Shown here in pieces: positions 8,558-16,561 of a stretch of DNA of 62,642 bases (position 1 is the stretch's first letter; each line of letters begins with the position of its first letter). A program made the position numbers and the translations under genes. This DNA is from Porticoccus sp. (lineage in GTDB: Bacteria > Pseudomonadota > Gammaproteobacteria > Pseudomonadales > Porticoccaceae). The stretch is taken from contig PANQ01000002.1 of assembly GCA_002707685.1 (NCBI GenBank), forward strand, positions 54,145-116,786. Reading direction: 5' to 3'. The notes below the pieces were generated by a model. It ran no database searches. It was given only the letters and a program-made list of their open reading frames with translations, and was not told the DNA's origin.

Positions 8558-8974
8558 CTAGGCATGATCCCTAAATTCATCGCAATCGTCCGGCCAATCG
8601 CCTCTGCAGAATACGACCATACCAGGCCTAGAAATTCTGGATGATATTGCTTGCAAGTTTGCAGGTGGCTCTAGCTCATAAATTAGTAGTGACTCAATAT
8701 CAGACAGTAGCTCTGAGCTATAGCGATTTCCTTCTGGTAACCACAGCTCCCCTACTAATAGACCCATGCTGTCTAGGTCAAACTCACTTTTGAAATAGTC
8801 AAAGATGTCTTCTTTATGTCTCCCTTGAAGCCGTTCTTTTACTGAGCACCGGTCAGCCTTGCCTATGTATAAAATTTCTTCGGTATCCGGATGCACATAT
8901 GCATAAAGAACTCTGTGCAGGTCAAGCTCTTCATTACCATCAACGACGTATTTCCATGCGATTTTAATATCCAT
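8558..8974 (-). CDS. GIY-YIG nuclease-like protein
   Basis: A 138-residue protein with the GIY-YIG fold signature. LYAYV (about 23-27) and ILYIGKA (34-40) form the two halves of the motif. SVKERLQGRH supplies the conserved arginine, and IESLLIYELEPPANLQ the glutamate (about residue 100) and following asparagine. A GTG at 9004 would add 10 residues but would overlap the 17-bp repeated motif. ATG 8974 has AAGG six nt upstream, so I chose it. Likely a cargo nuclease, perhaps for defence against phage or plasmids; the target is unknown. It is on the minus strand, upstream of the helical protein and possibly cotranscribed with it. Confidence 0.7.
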   Translation of the reverse strand: MDIKIAWKYVVDGNEELDLHRVLYAYVHPDTEEILYIGKADRCSVKERLQGRHKEDIFDYFKSEFDLDSMGLLVGELWLPEGNRYSSELLSDIESLLIYELEPPANLQAISSRISRPGMVVFCRGDWPDDCDEFRDHA

Positions 8975-9003
8975 ATGCGCCTTACTAGAACTTATTTTTA
9001 ACA

Positions 9004-9020
9004 CTGAAAGCTTTTCCGTA
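9004..9020 (+). promoter_or_regulatory. 17-bp motif, copy 2, upstream of second transfer operon
   Basis: Identical to 415-431. It sits 59 bp before the GTG of the TIGR03757 gene and between that gene and the minus-strand GIY-YIG gene, so it could control transcription in either direction. Confidence 0.5.
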
Positions 9021-9079
9021 TTAACACCACTTTAAAAATCCGATGATTGTGTCATCAAATCATTGGAGGTTAATACAGA

Positions 9080-9553
9080 GTGATTACCGTAGCTAGATTG
9101 GTCATTTTCGTCAGTTTTATGGGGTTAGCTTGTACGGGAGTACAGGCTGCGTCAAGTCTGTGGCCTGATTCAGTGATAGTCATTACCTCTGATCAATATC
9201 TAGTATCTACACCGGATACCTTAAAGAGCTATATCCCCCAAATAACTCTATTGAACCTGGATAGTATTTCCCAGGTAGAAAGCCGTTTGAGCCAAGGTCT
9301 ACCAGTTAATGAAAAACTGGCAATGGCTGAATTTCACCGGCGTGTTGAAGACATCGGTAAAGCTCGGCTTGAATCAGAGCTGCGCAGTGCTTACAAAGCG
9401 GTGGGTGCGGCTATGGCCTACAGTTTGGATCGCTATCCCGCGATTATCTTCGATGAGAAAGTGGTGGTTTATGGGTTGACCGATTTATCCCAAGCGCTCG
9501 AAAAGTACCGGCAGTGGCGATTAGATTCGGGCGAGGAAACTATCCATGAATAG
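9080..9553 (+). CDS. ICE protein, TIGR03757 (PFL_4709, DUF1525) family
   Basis: A 157-residue periplasmic protein of the TIGR03757/DUF1525 family, comparable to the TrbC/TraW C-terminal region of F-type systems. The start is GTG 9080 behind GGAGGT (9065-9070). Residues 1-24 are a signal peptide ending near GVQAAS. The segment AYSLDRYPAIIFDEKVVVYGLTD is the family hallmark. It opens the second transfer operon and overlaps the TraU-like gene by 8 nt. Expected to work in pilus assembly in the periplasm. Confidence 0.85.
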   Translation: MITVARLVIFVSFMGLACTGVQAASSLWPDSVIVITSDQYLVSTPDTLKSYIPQITLLNLDSISQVESRLSQGLPVNEKLAMAEFHRRVEDIGKARLESELRSAYKAVGAAMAYSLDRYPAIIFDEKVVVYGLTDLSQALEKYRQWRLDSGEETIHE

Positions 9554-10559
9554 GCTGCCCGTCATTGCCTTATTGCTTATAACGGCATTCAGTAACCCGG
9601 TTCGTGCATTCGATGCAGAACCTACGACACTGACATTGAGCGATATTACTCAGTCGATGACGCTCGACCGATCCTGCCTAAACTACTGCATTACCGGCGT
9701 ATGTGTCTGGCTTCGATGCAGTATTTACGAATGCTCGATAGAAACCAGTATTCGTGTCCGACATTACAACCCCGATCTGATTGTCAGTGTGTTTGATAAA
9801 CCCGGCGATAACCCCTGGCGGGAAGCGGAAGCAATTTTTGGTGATATAGAACGGCAACTAACGGATTCCATTGTGGCACTTTTTCATGGTGCCGAAGCTG
9901 GCGGAGGTCATCGCGTTGAAGGTGGACATACTGCTACTGACCAGAGCCTCCGGTTTAAAGAAGTAACGGCCATTGGACACCCTTTTAGCTCCATCACCGA
10001 TTTTATAGCCAATAGCGGTTATTACTGCCCATCGGAAGCCGAATCGTTTCAACCTTACTTATCATCTTCCCTTGATGCGTTGACCTGGCGCTTGGGTTTA
10101 CCTGAGCTGTTGTACCTACACAATCTAATTCCAGGCCGTCGTGTGGTGGGGGCTGGTATTCAGCAGCAGTGGGGTGCGGTGTGGCCGCGTACAGGCTTTA
10201 TCAATCAAAAGGACGATACCAAAGCGTCCGCTGTAATTGCGCAACGTGCGGGGAACATCGTTACGCAAACGCGGCAACCGCATGTTTATACCGCACTGGA
10301 TGGCAATGGCTATAACCGTACCTGGCTACCAGGTGAACTGGTCGAGAATGACCCTGATACAGGTGTTTGGCAAATGCTGGCACCGAAGATGGATGCCCAG
10401 TGCTATGTATTCGGTGAAAACGATGTGTATCGGAGGGCATGGTCATCTGGCCGCATTGCTCATGACAATCGCTATGCCTTTTCCTTATGGCGGCCTTATC
10501 AGTGTTGTGAAGAGCAGGGTGCCTACTTGTTTACGGTGCCATTGGAGATTTGCATATGA
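9546..10559 (+). CDS. ICE protein, TIGR03756 (PFL_4710) family, TraU-like
   Basis: A 337-residue exported protein with a signal peptide (about residues 1-22, ending NPVRAFD) and a cysteine-rich N-terminal region (CLNYCITGVCVWLRC), typical of TraU-like proteins needed for DNA transfer and mating-pair stabilisation. A second cysteine pair, CCEEQG, is near the C-terminus. The many cysteines suggest disulfide bonds in the periplasm. It overlaps both neighbours (8 nt upstream, ATGA downstream). Confidence 0.87.
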   Translation: MNRLPVIALLLITAFSNPVRAFDAEPTTLTLSDITQSMTLDRSCLNYCITGVCVWLRCSIYECSIETSIRVRHYNPDLIVSVFDKPGDNPWREAEAIFGDIERQLTDSIVALFHGAEAGGGHRVEGGHTATDQSLRFKEVTAIGHPFSSITDFIANSGYYCPSEAESFQPYLSSSLDALTWRLGLPELLYLHNLIPGRRVVGAGIQQQWGAVWPRTGFINQKDDTKASAVIAQRAGNIVTQTRQPHVYTALDGNGYNRTWLPGELVENDPDTGVWQMLAPKMDAQCYVFGENDVYRRAWSSGRIAHDNRYAFSLWRPYQCCEEQGAYLFTVPLEICI

Positions 10560-11884
10560 AGATTATTAAACATTGCGCCATAGGATTCTTCTTCGTTACA
10601 GGCGCTCATTTAGCCTTGTCGGAACCAGCGCCTAACGACGACAGCCTGTTTTACTACAAAATTGGCGGCGGTCGGGACATAGCCATTCCTCCCAGTCTGA
10701 ACATTACTACTATAGATTTGTCATTGAATGCGTCCGCTTCTGCGTTGTCCTGTAGTGGCTTTGACCCGCTTGTGGCGATTGAGAGTTCGCTGGATAACCT
10801 GAGAAATGGTGTCGATAACGCCGTGAATGCGTTGGAATTGGCGGCATCAGCGGCCATAGCGAATCTACCGGGCTACATCTTACAAAAGGCCAACCCTGGC
10901 CTTTATGACTTGTTTCAGAATGCGTTACTACGCGCAAACGAAGCCTTCTCACTAGCGACCAAAAGCTGTGAGCGCATTCAGTACGAAATAGCCAATGGCA
11001 CTAACCCCTATGCCGAGTGGGTAACGGTGAGTTGGGGTGACTCATGGAAGCGCTCACTGGGAGTTGGCAGTGCCAATATTCACGATGCCGTTGATGATGC
11101 AGAAGACGCTCATAACGATGGCATTGAATGGGTGGGTGGCCAACGGCGAGGTGGGCAAGATCAGCCGCCGATTCGTGTGCTCACCGATGTGGCTTCCGCA
11201 GGGCTGAATATTCTGTCACAACGGCCACCGGAAACTACGGCCAATTTGCCCAGTTCAGCGCCACTGGCAGATCATTTTTCTGGGCCGAATGCTGTCGATG
11301 AGTGGGTTAATAATGTACTCGGTGAAGTCGAAATAGGCATTTGCGATGGGTGCTCCAAGGGCGCTCGCTCCGGCAAGGGGTTGATTCCTTATATAGAACA
11401 AACGACCGAAGACATACTGCCTTTGTTGGTGAGCCTGGTTGCGGGCACTACACGTCCGACGCGGGAGCACCTTAATGAGGTAGAAGCTCCAGGTGTTGCG
11501 ATCACCTTGCAAGTTATTCTGGCTATTCGCCAACTCCCGGCACAAGAGCAATCGATTGTGATTCATAAGCTGGCGCAGGAGGTCGCTGAAGCCAGGGTTA
11601 TGGAAGAGGCGATGATTATACGGCGGCTGTTACTGGCAGGTCGGAAAGAGGGTTACATCGCATCTAATAAAATTGCACAGAAAGAGGTGCAGATCGCTCT
11701 CGATGAGTTAGAGGGAGAAATACAAAACGTCATCTTTGAAAAAGATGCGCGCAATAAGTTTCTCACCTCAACTGTGGTCGAACTGCTGTTGCGTGATAAT
11801 GCCGAGCGTCAGTCATCCCTCACTACACCTGCCTCTACGCCTGAAGATCCTCGTCCGCTGAGTAATGGTGGTGTAGAGCCATGA
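10556..11884 (+). CDS. ICE protein, TIGR03755 (PFL_4711) family, TraH-like position
   Basis: A 442-residue exported protein. A TTG at 10550 is open, but ATG 10556 overlaps the preceding stop as ATGA, has GGAG at 10544-10547 with an 8-nt spacing, and starts a clean signal peptide (MKIIKHCAIGFFFVTGAHLA). An FYYKIGGG-like block near residue 32 and a cysteine-containing central region (EIGICDGCSKGARSGKG) match PFL_4711. The C-terminal third is helical and charged. The protein takes the place of TraH in the TraU-TraH-TraG order; its mechanism is not known to me. Confidence 0.83.
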   Translation: MKIIKHCAIGFFFVTGAHLALSEPAPNDDSLFYYKIGGGRDIAIPPSLNITTIDLSLNASASALSCSGFDPLVAIESSLDNLRNGVDNAVNALELAASAAIANLPGYILQKANPGLYDLFQNALLRANEAFSLATKSCERIQYEIANGTNPYAEWVTVSWGDSWKRSLGVGSANIHDAVDDAEDAHNDGIEWVGGQRRGGQDQPPIRVLTDVASAGLNILSQRPPETTANLPSSAPLADHFSGPNAVDEWVNNVLGEVEIGICDGCSKGARSGKGLIPYIEQTTEDILPLLVSLVAGTTRPTREHLNEVEAPGVAITLQVILAIRQLPAQEQSIVIHKLAQEVAEARVMEEAMIIRRLLLAGRKEGYIASNKIAQKEVQIALDELEGEIQNVIFEKDARNKFLTSTVVELLLRDNAERQSSLTTPASTPEDPRPLSNGGVEP

Positions 11885-12225
11885 TAGAACTGGCTTCACA
11901 TAAGCTGCGATGGCGCTGGTTATTCACCTTAATCTCCTTGGTCGTGCTCCTTATGGCTGGGGTTATCGTAAGTCTATTGGTCAGCTCAACTGATCTTCCC
12001 AGTCATGAATTTGACGAATGTGGCTTGTTGATATGGCGATTAATAGCTTATTCGTTATTGATTGGGTTGTGGCCTTACTTGATTCAACATCTATTGAAAA
12101 GAATCAAGATAAAGGCAACGCAAATACCATCGCGACTGCCTCTTGCGGTGCTGATCGTTCTTTATGAATTGCTGATTGTACAAAATCCATTGCAGGCTTT
12201 ATTGAGTCTTGGGAGTGCATGGTAA
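11881..12225 (+). CDS. Small membrane protein of the transfer operon
   Basis: A 114-residue protein with three predicted membrane helices (about residues 12-33, 50-68 and 86-110). It is translationally coupled to the upstream gene by ATGA and overlaps the TraG-N gene region, so it belongs to the operon. I do not recognise a named family. Small membrane proteins at this position are usual in related ICEs. Confidence 0.7.
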   Translation: MIELASHKLRWRWLFTLISLVVLLMAGVIVSLLVSSTDLPSHEFDECGLLIWRLIAYSLLIGLWPYLIQHLLKRIKIKATQIPSRLPLAVLIVLYELLIVQNPLQALLSLGSAW

Positions 12226-13793
12226 TGGCAGTTGATAGCACACTCGAACTCTACACTACCTTATTTGGCTGGTTTTTCTATAACAGCATCTGGGATGTAC
12301 TCGTCGCAACGGGCATGGTTTTTTTGCCTTTTCTGGGGATTTTGATTGATACCATCATTCGATCCTATGCCGGGGAAGATGCAGAAGAGGCTGGTAATAC
12401 CACCTTGCGGATTATTGAGGTGGAGTTTTTTATTGCCTTCTTCGTGATTCTGATTGCGGCGGTTCCGGCAACGCCGTTGAATGCCGTTGATTTATCGTTT
12501 ACGCCACGCGCTGTCATTGGCACGCCTGCGCAACCCGTAGCGACCGTGGCCAATTCACGCACGACTTATGGTGGTGGTATTTCTTTCAATGGAGCACCAG
12601 CTAACGTCAATGTCCCCGTATTTTGGTTTGCTGTGATGAGCTTCAGCTCCGGTTTTAATCGTGCCGTTATGGAGGACGTACCACCTACACTGGATTACCG
12701 TGGCTACGCCAATGAGCTGCGGGATGCAACTATCAAAGACCCAGAGCTGCGCCATGAAATCAACGACTTCTTTCGTGATTGCTTTATTGAAGCGCGCTCA
12801 AAGTATCTGACTGAACGGCCAGACAGCGCTGCGATTGATGCACTATTAAACCAGTATGGCGACACCGATACCGACTGGATCGGCTCACATGTCTTTCAGG
12901 AAATAGCCGGATACTACGATAGCCTGCGGTCAGATTCGATCAGGGAAGGTTTTCCCTGGTCGGCGCTGCGGGATGTGGAATGGGATGCCAGTAATCACCC
13001 TGTGTATGGCAAGCCCTATTGCAATGAGTGGTGGCCTAGTATTCAGCAGGCAGTGTTGAATGATTTGGGTGATATTGATCTGCAATCGGCAGCAGCGGAG
13101 CCCGGCTGGGATGCCGTACAACGGCGCGATGTCATTACACAACTAGCACTGATTAACTCACCACCGCGTTGGACAACGCGAGGCTATGACTTTGCCTATG
13201 GCAACACGGTGGATTTCGAGGTGGGTGAACAAAGCGGTATCTTTGTGGCCGTGCAGAATGCCACTCAACAGGGATTGGCGGTGTACGGTTTGGGTAAAGC
13301 ATCCATCTCCTTTGCTGCCTTTCTCCGTGTGTTTTTGGAAGCCGCGCCCATGATTCAATCGTTAGTGCTAATGGGGCTTTATACGCTGTTACCATTTTTT
13401 ATTCTGATCAGTCGCTATAAGTTTTCTTTACTGATCATTGGAGCACTAATCTTGTTTTCCGTGAAGTTTTGGACGGTGCTGTGGTTCTTTGCCTGGTGGG
13501 TTGATCAGAATCTAATACAAGCTTTTTATCCTGATCCTGGAAGTGTAACCACACTGTTTAGCACTGATCTGACGTTAAAACGCATCATCCTTAACTTTCT
13601 AACGGGTGGCCTGTATTTGATTTTACCTATCCTGCTTTCTTTATATCTCGGTTTGGCGGGTATCCGTGCTGCATCACAGTTGGAAGGTGCCACACAAGCT
13701 TTGACTCGTGGCACTTCAGCGGCGGGCAATGTCAGCTTACGAAAACCCAGTTTTAGGAATCGGTCTACGGGTAAAACCAAAGGTGCTAAATGA
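12225..13793 (+). CDS. Conjugal transfer protein with TraG N-terminal domain
   Basis: A 522-residue polytopic membrane protein matching the TraG N-terminal domain that acts in mating-pair formation. Membrane helices are grouped at the N-terminus (about residues 20-70), in the middle after residue 380 and near 450-485, with a large periplasmic region between (about 90-340). ATG 12219 is only 3 nt after GGGAG; ATG 12225 is 9 nt away and was chosen, though the six-nt difference is small. The C-terminal tail is basic (RNRSTGKTKGAK). Last clear gene of the second transfer operon. Confidence 0.88.
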   Translation: MAVDSTLELYTTLFGWFFYNSIWDVLVATGMVFLPFLGILIDTIIRSYAGEDAEEAGNTTLRIIEVEFFIAFFVILIAAVPATPLNAVDLSFTPRAVIGTPAQPVATVANSRTTYGGGISFNGAPANVNVPVFWFAVMSFSSGFNRAVMEDVPPTLDYRGYANELRDATIKDPELRHEINDFFRDCFIEARSKYLTERPDSAAIDALLNQYGDTDTDWIGSHVFQEIAGYYDSLRSDSIREGFPWSALRDVEWDASNHPVYGKPYCNEWWPSIQQAVLNDLGDIDLQSAAAEPGWDAVQRRDVITQLALINSPPRWTTRGYDFAYGNTVDFEVGEQSGIFVAVQNATQQGLAVYGLGKASISFAAFLRVFLEAAPMIQSLVLMGLYTLLPFFILISRYKFSLLIIGALILFSVKFWTVLWFFAWWVDQNLIQAFYPDPGSVTTLFSTDLTLKRIILNFLTGGLYLILPILLSLYLGLAGIRAASQLEGATQALTRGTSAAGNVSLRKPSFRNRSTGKTKGAK

Positions 13794-13978
13794 AAACACT
13801 AGAAACAGCATTCACCAGTGGCTATTGCTGCCTCAATAGCACCGCCATACCACGATCACTGCTTTCAGCAGGGTATGCAGTTGTCTCAACCGAGATGCTG
13901 GCTGATCAGCTTGTTCACTCACCCAACCGGGGAGCTTGTTACCCCATTGGGTCAGCAACTCCTTTTCTCACTCATTGA
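13790..13978 (+). CDS. Doubtful 62-residue ORF after traG-N
   Basis: The reading frame starts inside the TraG stop codon (ATGA) and would encode 62 residues with no recognisable feature. The ATGA coupling is the only positive sign. The same DNA carries a hairpin near its end, so this may be untranslated operon tail. Confidence 0.2.
   Translation: MKTLETAFTSGYCCLNSTAIPRSLLSAGYAVVSTEMLADQLVHSPNRGACYPIGSATPFLTH
13921..13952 (+). terminator. Hairpin at the end of the second transfer operon
   Basis: ACCCAA (13921-13926) pairs with TTGGGT (13947-13952) and GGGG (13929-13932) with CCCC (13942-13945). A CTCCTTTTCTC stretch follows. It could end the operon or attenuate transcription into the DUF3577 gene. 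No perfect T-run is present. Confidence 0.4.
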
Positions 13979-13993
13979 TTTAGGAGACTTGCT

Positions 13994-14467
13994 ATGAGTA
14001 AAACAACCAAAAATGAAAAAACCAACTCTGCCGCCGCAGAGGAAACCCGATACTTTAACGAGTATGCGAATGGCATTGGCTATCTCAATGCTATCCGTGA
14101 CATTAGCGGCGAGGGTAAACCTCCCCGTTATGCTGCTCAAGTATCGGTTATCCAGGGGCCTGCCGACAACGTGCATTATGAATATCATGATCTCATTGTT
14201 GGAGCAGAAACCGCGCTCGGTGTCATTCTTGAAAACCGAGAGGCCATTGAATCAGACGATGCGAAAGTGTTGATCCGGTTCAACATGGCGAACCCTCGTG
14301 CCAAAGCATTCATCTATAAACAAGGTGAACGTGCCGGTGAACTGGGTTCTGCTATTGGTGGATTCCTGACGCGCATCCTGACTCTGAAAGTCAATAACGA
14401 ACTCGTCTATGAAGACGACAGAGTGTTTGATGATCAGACTGGATCGCAGCAGGTCGCAAATGGATAG
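13994..14467 (+). CDS. DUF3577 (STY4534 family) ICE protein
   Basis: A 157-residue soluble protein matching DUF3577, a family found almost only in ICEs of this kind and annotated as an ICE replication-associated protein. The conserved opening YFNEYANGIGYLNAIRDI (about residues 21-38), the central VIQGPADNVHYEY and the C-terminal block with LTLKVNNELVYE are all present. TAGGAG lies before the ATG. It is expressed after the transfer operon and followed by a strong terminator. A function in DNA handling, perhaps single-strand binding, is suspected in the family but not proven. Confidence 0.85.
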   Translation: MSKTTKNEKTNSAAAEETRYFNEYANGIGYLNAIRDISGEGKPPRYAAQVSVIQGPADNVHYEYHDLIVGAETALGVILENREAIESDDAKVLIRFNMANPRAKAFIYKQGERAGELGSAIGGFLTRILTLKVNNELVYEDDRVFDDQTGSQQVANG

Positions 14468-14476
14468 TTAACCACC

Positions 14477-14510
14477 AGGACGACGAGCTAACACCTTAGC
14501 TTGTCGTCCT
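14477..14510 (+). terminator. Rho-independent terminator after DUF3577 gene
   Basis: A 15-bp stem (14477-14491 with 14496-14510, one G.U pair, loop CACC) is followed by TTCCTTCTTT. It ends transcription of the DUF3577 gene. Confidence 0.8.
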
Positions 14511-14520
14511 TTCCTTCTTT

Positions 14521-14540
14521 ATGGGAACCACCGTTCCCAT
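14521..14540 (+). promoter_or_regulatory. Perfect inverted repeat upstream of radC-like gene
   Basis: ATGGGAAC-CACC-GTTCCCAT is a perfect 8-bp inverted repeat. Related half-sites follow at once (GTTCCCAC at about 14554 and TTGGGAGAAC at about 14572), just before the RadC start. This looks like an operator for a dimeric regulator; it could also be a small hairpin in the leader. Confidence 0.4.
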
Positions 14541-14585
14541 AAGGAGTTGGCTGTGTTCCCACGCTTATATCTTGGGAGAACAACC

Positions 14586-15080
14586 ATGGAAACCAACCAT
14601 CAATCCAGTGAGCAGTACCCACTGAATACGGCACTGGAAGAAGAAAATCAGATCATCGCTGAGGCCAAGCAGTTACTCTATAAACGGATGACCAATAGAA
14701 AATATGATCAGTTTACATCTCCAGGTGCTGTAAGAGATTACTTACGCTTTCATCTGGCGGAGCGAAAACATGAAGTTTTCTATTGCCTGTTTTTGGATAG
14801 TCAACATCGGCTACTTGATGATAGGGAACTGTTCAGAGGTACCATTGACGGCTGTAGTGTCTACCCTAGAGAAGTCGTTAAGGCTACTTTAGAAGTCAAC
14901 GCAGCGGCTGTCATACTGGCTCATAATCACCCATCAGGGGTGGCTGAGCCGAGTTCCGCAGATCGACAGATTACGGATCGGCTTAAAAACGCATTGGCAT
15001 TGGTAGATGTTCGAGTGTTGGATCACTTTGTGGTCGGCGATCAAGATGTCATATCGTTTGCCGAACGCGGATTGATCTAG
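14586..15080 (+). CDS. RadC-like JAB domain protein
   Basis: A 164-residue protein of the RadC/JAB (JAMM) family, very common in ICEs and genomic islands. The metal-binding signature [14 protein letters not shown] is at about residues 119-132, preceded by [17 protein letters not shown]. The frame is open from 14547, but ATG 14586 follows GGGAGAA and gives the usual length. RadC proteins were once linked to DNA repair; the island versions may counter host defence or help the element, which is not settled. It is monocistronic here, with a terminator-like hairpin 15 bp downstream. Confidence 0.88.
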   Translation: METNHQSSEQYPLNTALEEENQIIAEAKQLLYKRMTNRKYDQFTSPGAVRDYLRFHLAERKHEVFYCLFLDSQHRLLDDRELFRGTIDGCSVYPREVVKATLEVNAAAVILAHNHPSGVAEPSSADRQITDRLKNALALVDVRVLDHFVVGDQDVISFAERGLI

Positions 15081-15095
15081 AAAATTGCTCTTAGC

Positions 15096-15117
15096 CCATG
15101 ACACTACCGTGTCATGG
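15096..15117. terminator. Bidirectional hairpin between converging genes
   Basis: CCATGACAC-TACC-GTGTCATGG is a perfect 9-bp inverted repeat placed between the radC-like gene (plus) and the small minus-strand gene ending at 15119. It probably serves as a shared terminator. Confidence 0.5.
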
Positions 15118-15118
15118 A

Positions 15119-15337
15119 CTATTTCTGCAGCCTCTCCTGGTAGATGCCGTCATATCGCTTAACAGGATCAATTTCGCCTGTTCGGTAGTTGTACCAGACA
15201 TTGGTGTCGGATTTCTCTTCGACATCAGGCTCAAAATCTAGGGCGCTGAAAGCAAAAGATACCATCCGCCAACAGACTGAGAGTAGCCCGGTGCATAACG
15301 CAAATAGAAGAAGGAAAGACTTTTTGGCGTATTCCAT
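15119..15337 (-). CDS. Small hypothetical membrane protein
   Basis: A 72-residue protein with one hydrophobic helix (about residues 5-25) and a short soluble tail (DVEEKSDTNVWYNYRTGEIDPVKRYDG). It lies 7 nt downstream of the secreted protein on the same strand, so the two probably form a small operon. Nothing identifies its function. Confidence 0.5.
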   Translation of the reverse strand: MEYAKKSFLLLFALCTGLLSVCWRMVSFAFSALDFEPDVEEKSDTNVWYNYRTGEIDPVKRYDGIYQERLQK

Positions 15338-15344
15338 GGTTTAC

Positions 15345-15587
15345 CTACTCCTTCTCTGGGCGTTTGAATATACAGGTAATCTCTGCGCCGCCTTCCGTAC
15401 AGTTGACCAGCTCCCAGCCTTTAGCGCCCAGTTTATTCATCGCCTGGGATAAGGCAGAGTCGTTTCCCATCAGCGGGTAGGTCTTGACAAGATAGCGCCA
15501 GTTAGTGGAATCAGCATGCGCTGGCAAGAAGAATGATGACAGGAGCAATAAGACCGCTGCCAGGTGAATGAGACGTTTTCCAGACAT
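15345..15587 (-). CDS. Small exported protein, DUF4177-like
   Basis: An 80-residue protein with a clear signal peptide (AAVLLLLSSFFLPAHA, cleavage near residue 25). The mature part ends NKLGAKGWELVNC...ITCIFKRP, the pattern of DUF4177-like domains (a GWELV motif followed by a strand with FKRP). A cysteine pair may form a disulfide. On the minus strand is AGGAG about 5 nt upstream. Accessory gene of the element; role unknown. Confidence 0.6.
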   Translation of the reverse strand: MSGKRLIHLAAVLLLLSSFFLPAHADSTNWRYLVKTYPLMGNDSALSQAMNKLGAKGWELVNCTEGGAEITCIFKRPEKE

Positions 15588-15701
15588 TATCCTCTCCTTA
15601 GAAAATACCGAGAAGCCGATAGTGCCTATGATACGCCTATGAAAAGCGGGTTAAAAGTGACTTATCAGTGATTTGAGAATTGGCGCAGGTGGCTCGATTA
15701 G

Positions 15702-16238
15702 CTACTTATCCAGGTACGGTTTCAATGCACCCCAAATCATGTGGAGATCAATGCCAGCTTCCTCTGCAACTTTGATAAATCTCAGCCGTTCCTCAATGTC
15801 CTGGTGGGTATCCCACAATTTCCAGATTCGTAGCTCAGTGGCTTCGTCACAAGCTGGTGGCCTTCCCGTGCCAACGCCACGAATGCTCAAGGCACTGCGA
15901 CGGCGTGAAAAATCGGCAGCGTGCGTGCCAAACAACCGTTGCATCAACGCCAAAGGTGCGCCCATAAACAGGTATTTGTCTTCTAGCTCTTTTTCATCTC
16001 GCAGAATCTCTAGCTCCGAGAGTTGACGTTGTAACGCGGTAGTATCGACTTGAATAACTAGGAATCGATGGGCGCGATGAATTAGAGAATGCTGCTCCGC
16101 CAGATTTAGCTTGGCCATGATGTCAATTATTTCGTCTGGCAGATTGCTGGTTTTGAAGTGTATAGAATGTAGCGTACCTGATGATGAAACTAGTTTTTTA
16201 GCTGCTGCTTGAGCCATTTTCTCTTCAAAGCTGGGCAT
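15702..16238 (-). CDS. DUF2857-like ICE regulatory protein
   Basis: A 178-residue soluble protein. ATG 16238 has GGAG eight nt upstream and is preferred over the ATG at 16274. The C-terminal half (LALMQRLFGTHAADFSRRRSALSI, GTGRPPACDEATELRIWKLW) is like the DUF2857/STY4526-type proteins carried by ICEs of this class, which resemble FlhC-type regulators. A regulatory role for the element is inferred. It is oriented opposite to the transfer genes. The family assignment was made from memory of the conserved RRR...GRPP...W pattern and needs a profile search. Confidence 0.6.
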   Translation of the reverse strand: MPSFEEKMAQAAAKKLVSSSGTLHSIHFKTSNLPDEIIDIMAKLNLAEQHSLIHRAHRFLVIQVDTTALQRQLSELEILRDEKELEDKYLFMGAPLALMQRLFGTHAADFSRRRSALSIRGVGTGRPPACDEATELRIWKLWDTHQDIEERLRFIKVAEEAGIDLHMIWGALKPYLDK

Positions 16239-16561
16239 AGTCGAGACTCCTTCGTCCTTGAAATAACAGAACACATCTAATTCATTGATATGTTCAGCGT
16301 ATAGACAACAAAAGAGTGAGACCTTTAGAAACTTTTCAAAAACAAAAGAAAATTATGTAACTGAGCTATCAGTCACTAGTGAAATACTGAAAATGTGAGT
16401 GCTGTCACAGTATGAGCGCAATTACACTGCGAGTGCGAGAAAAATTCCTGTTGCTAAGGAGGAATAATAATTTATTTTCTAGTCCGAAAAGTAATTGCTA
16501 GTTCGACATCAAAGGTAGAAACAAAATGATAATTTAAGCTTCAAGCAGAAGATTTCCTTAC
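16239..16561. other. Intergenic region between diverging genes
   Basis: 323 bp between the DUF2857-like gene (minus) and the membrane protein gene (plus). It is AT-rich with A-runs, and contains small repeats of GAGTGC near 16398 and 16431. It probably holds divergent promoters, but I cannot place -35/-10 boxes with confidence. Confidence 0.4.

Noticed and set aside
13790-13993. A missing DUF3742-type gene after traG-N
   Set aside because: The interval is only 200 bp and its one frame shows no similarity, so nothing supports a degraded gene.
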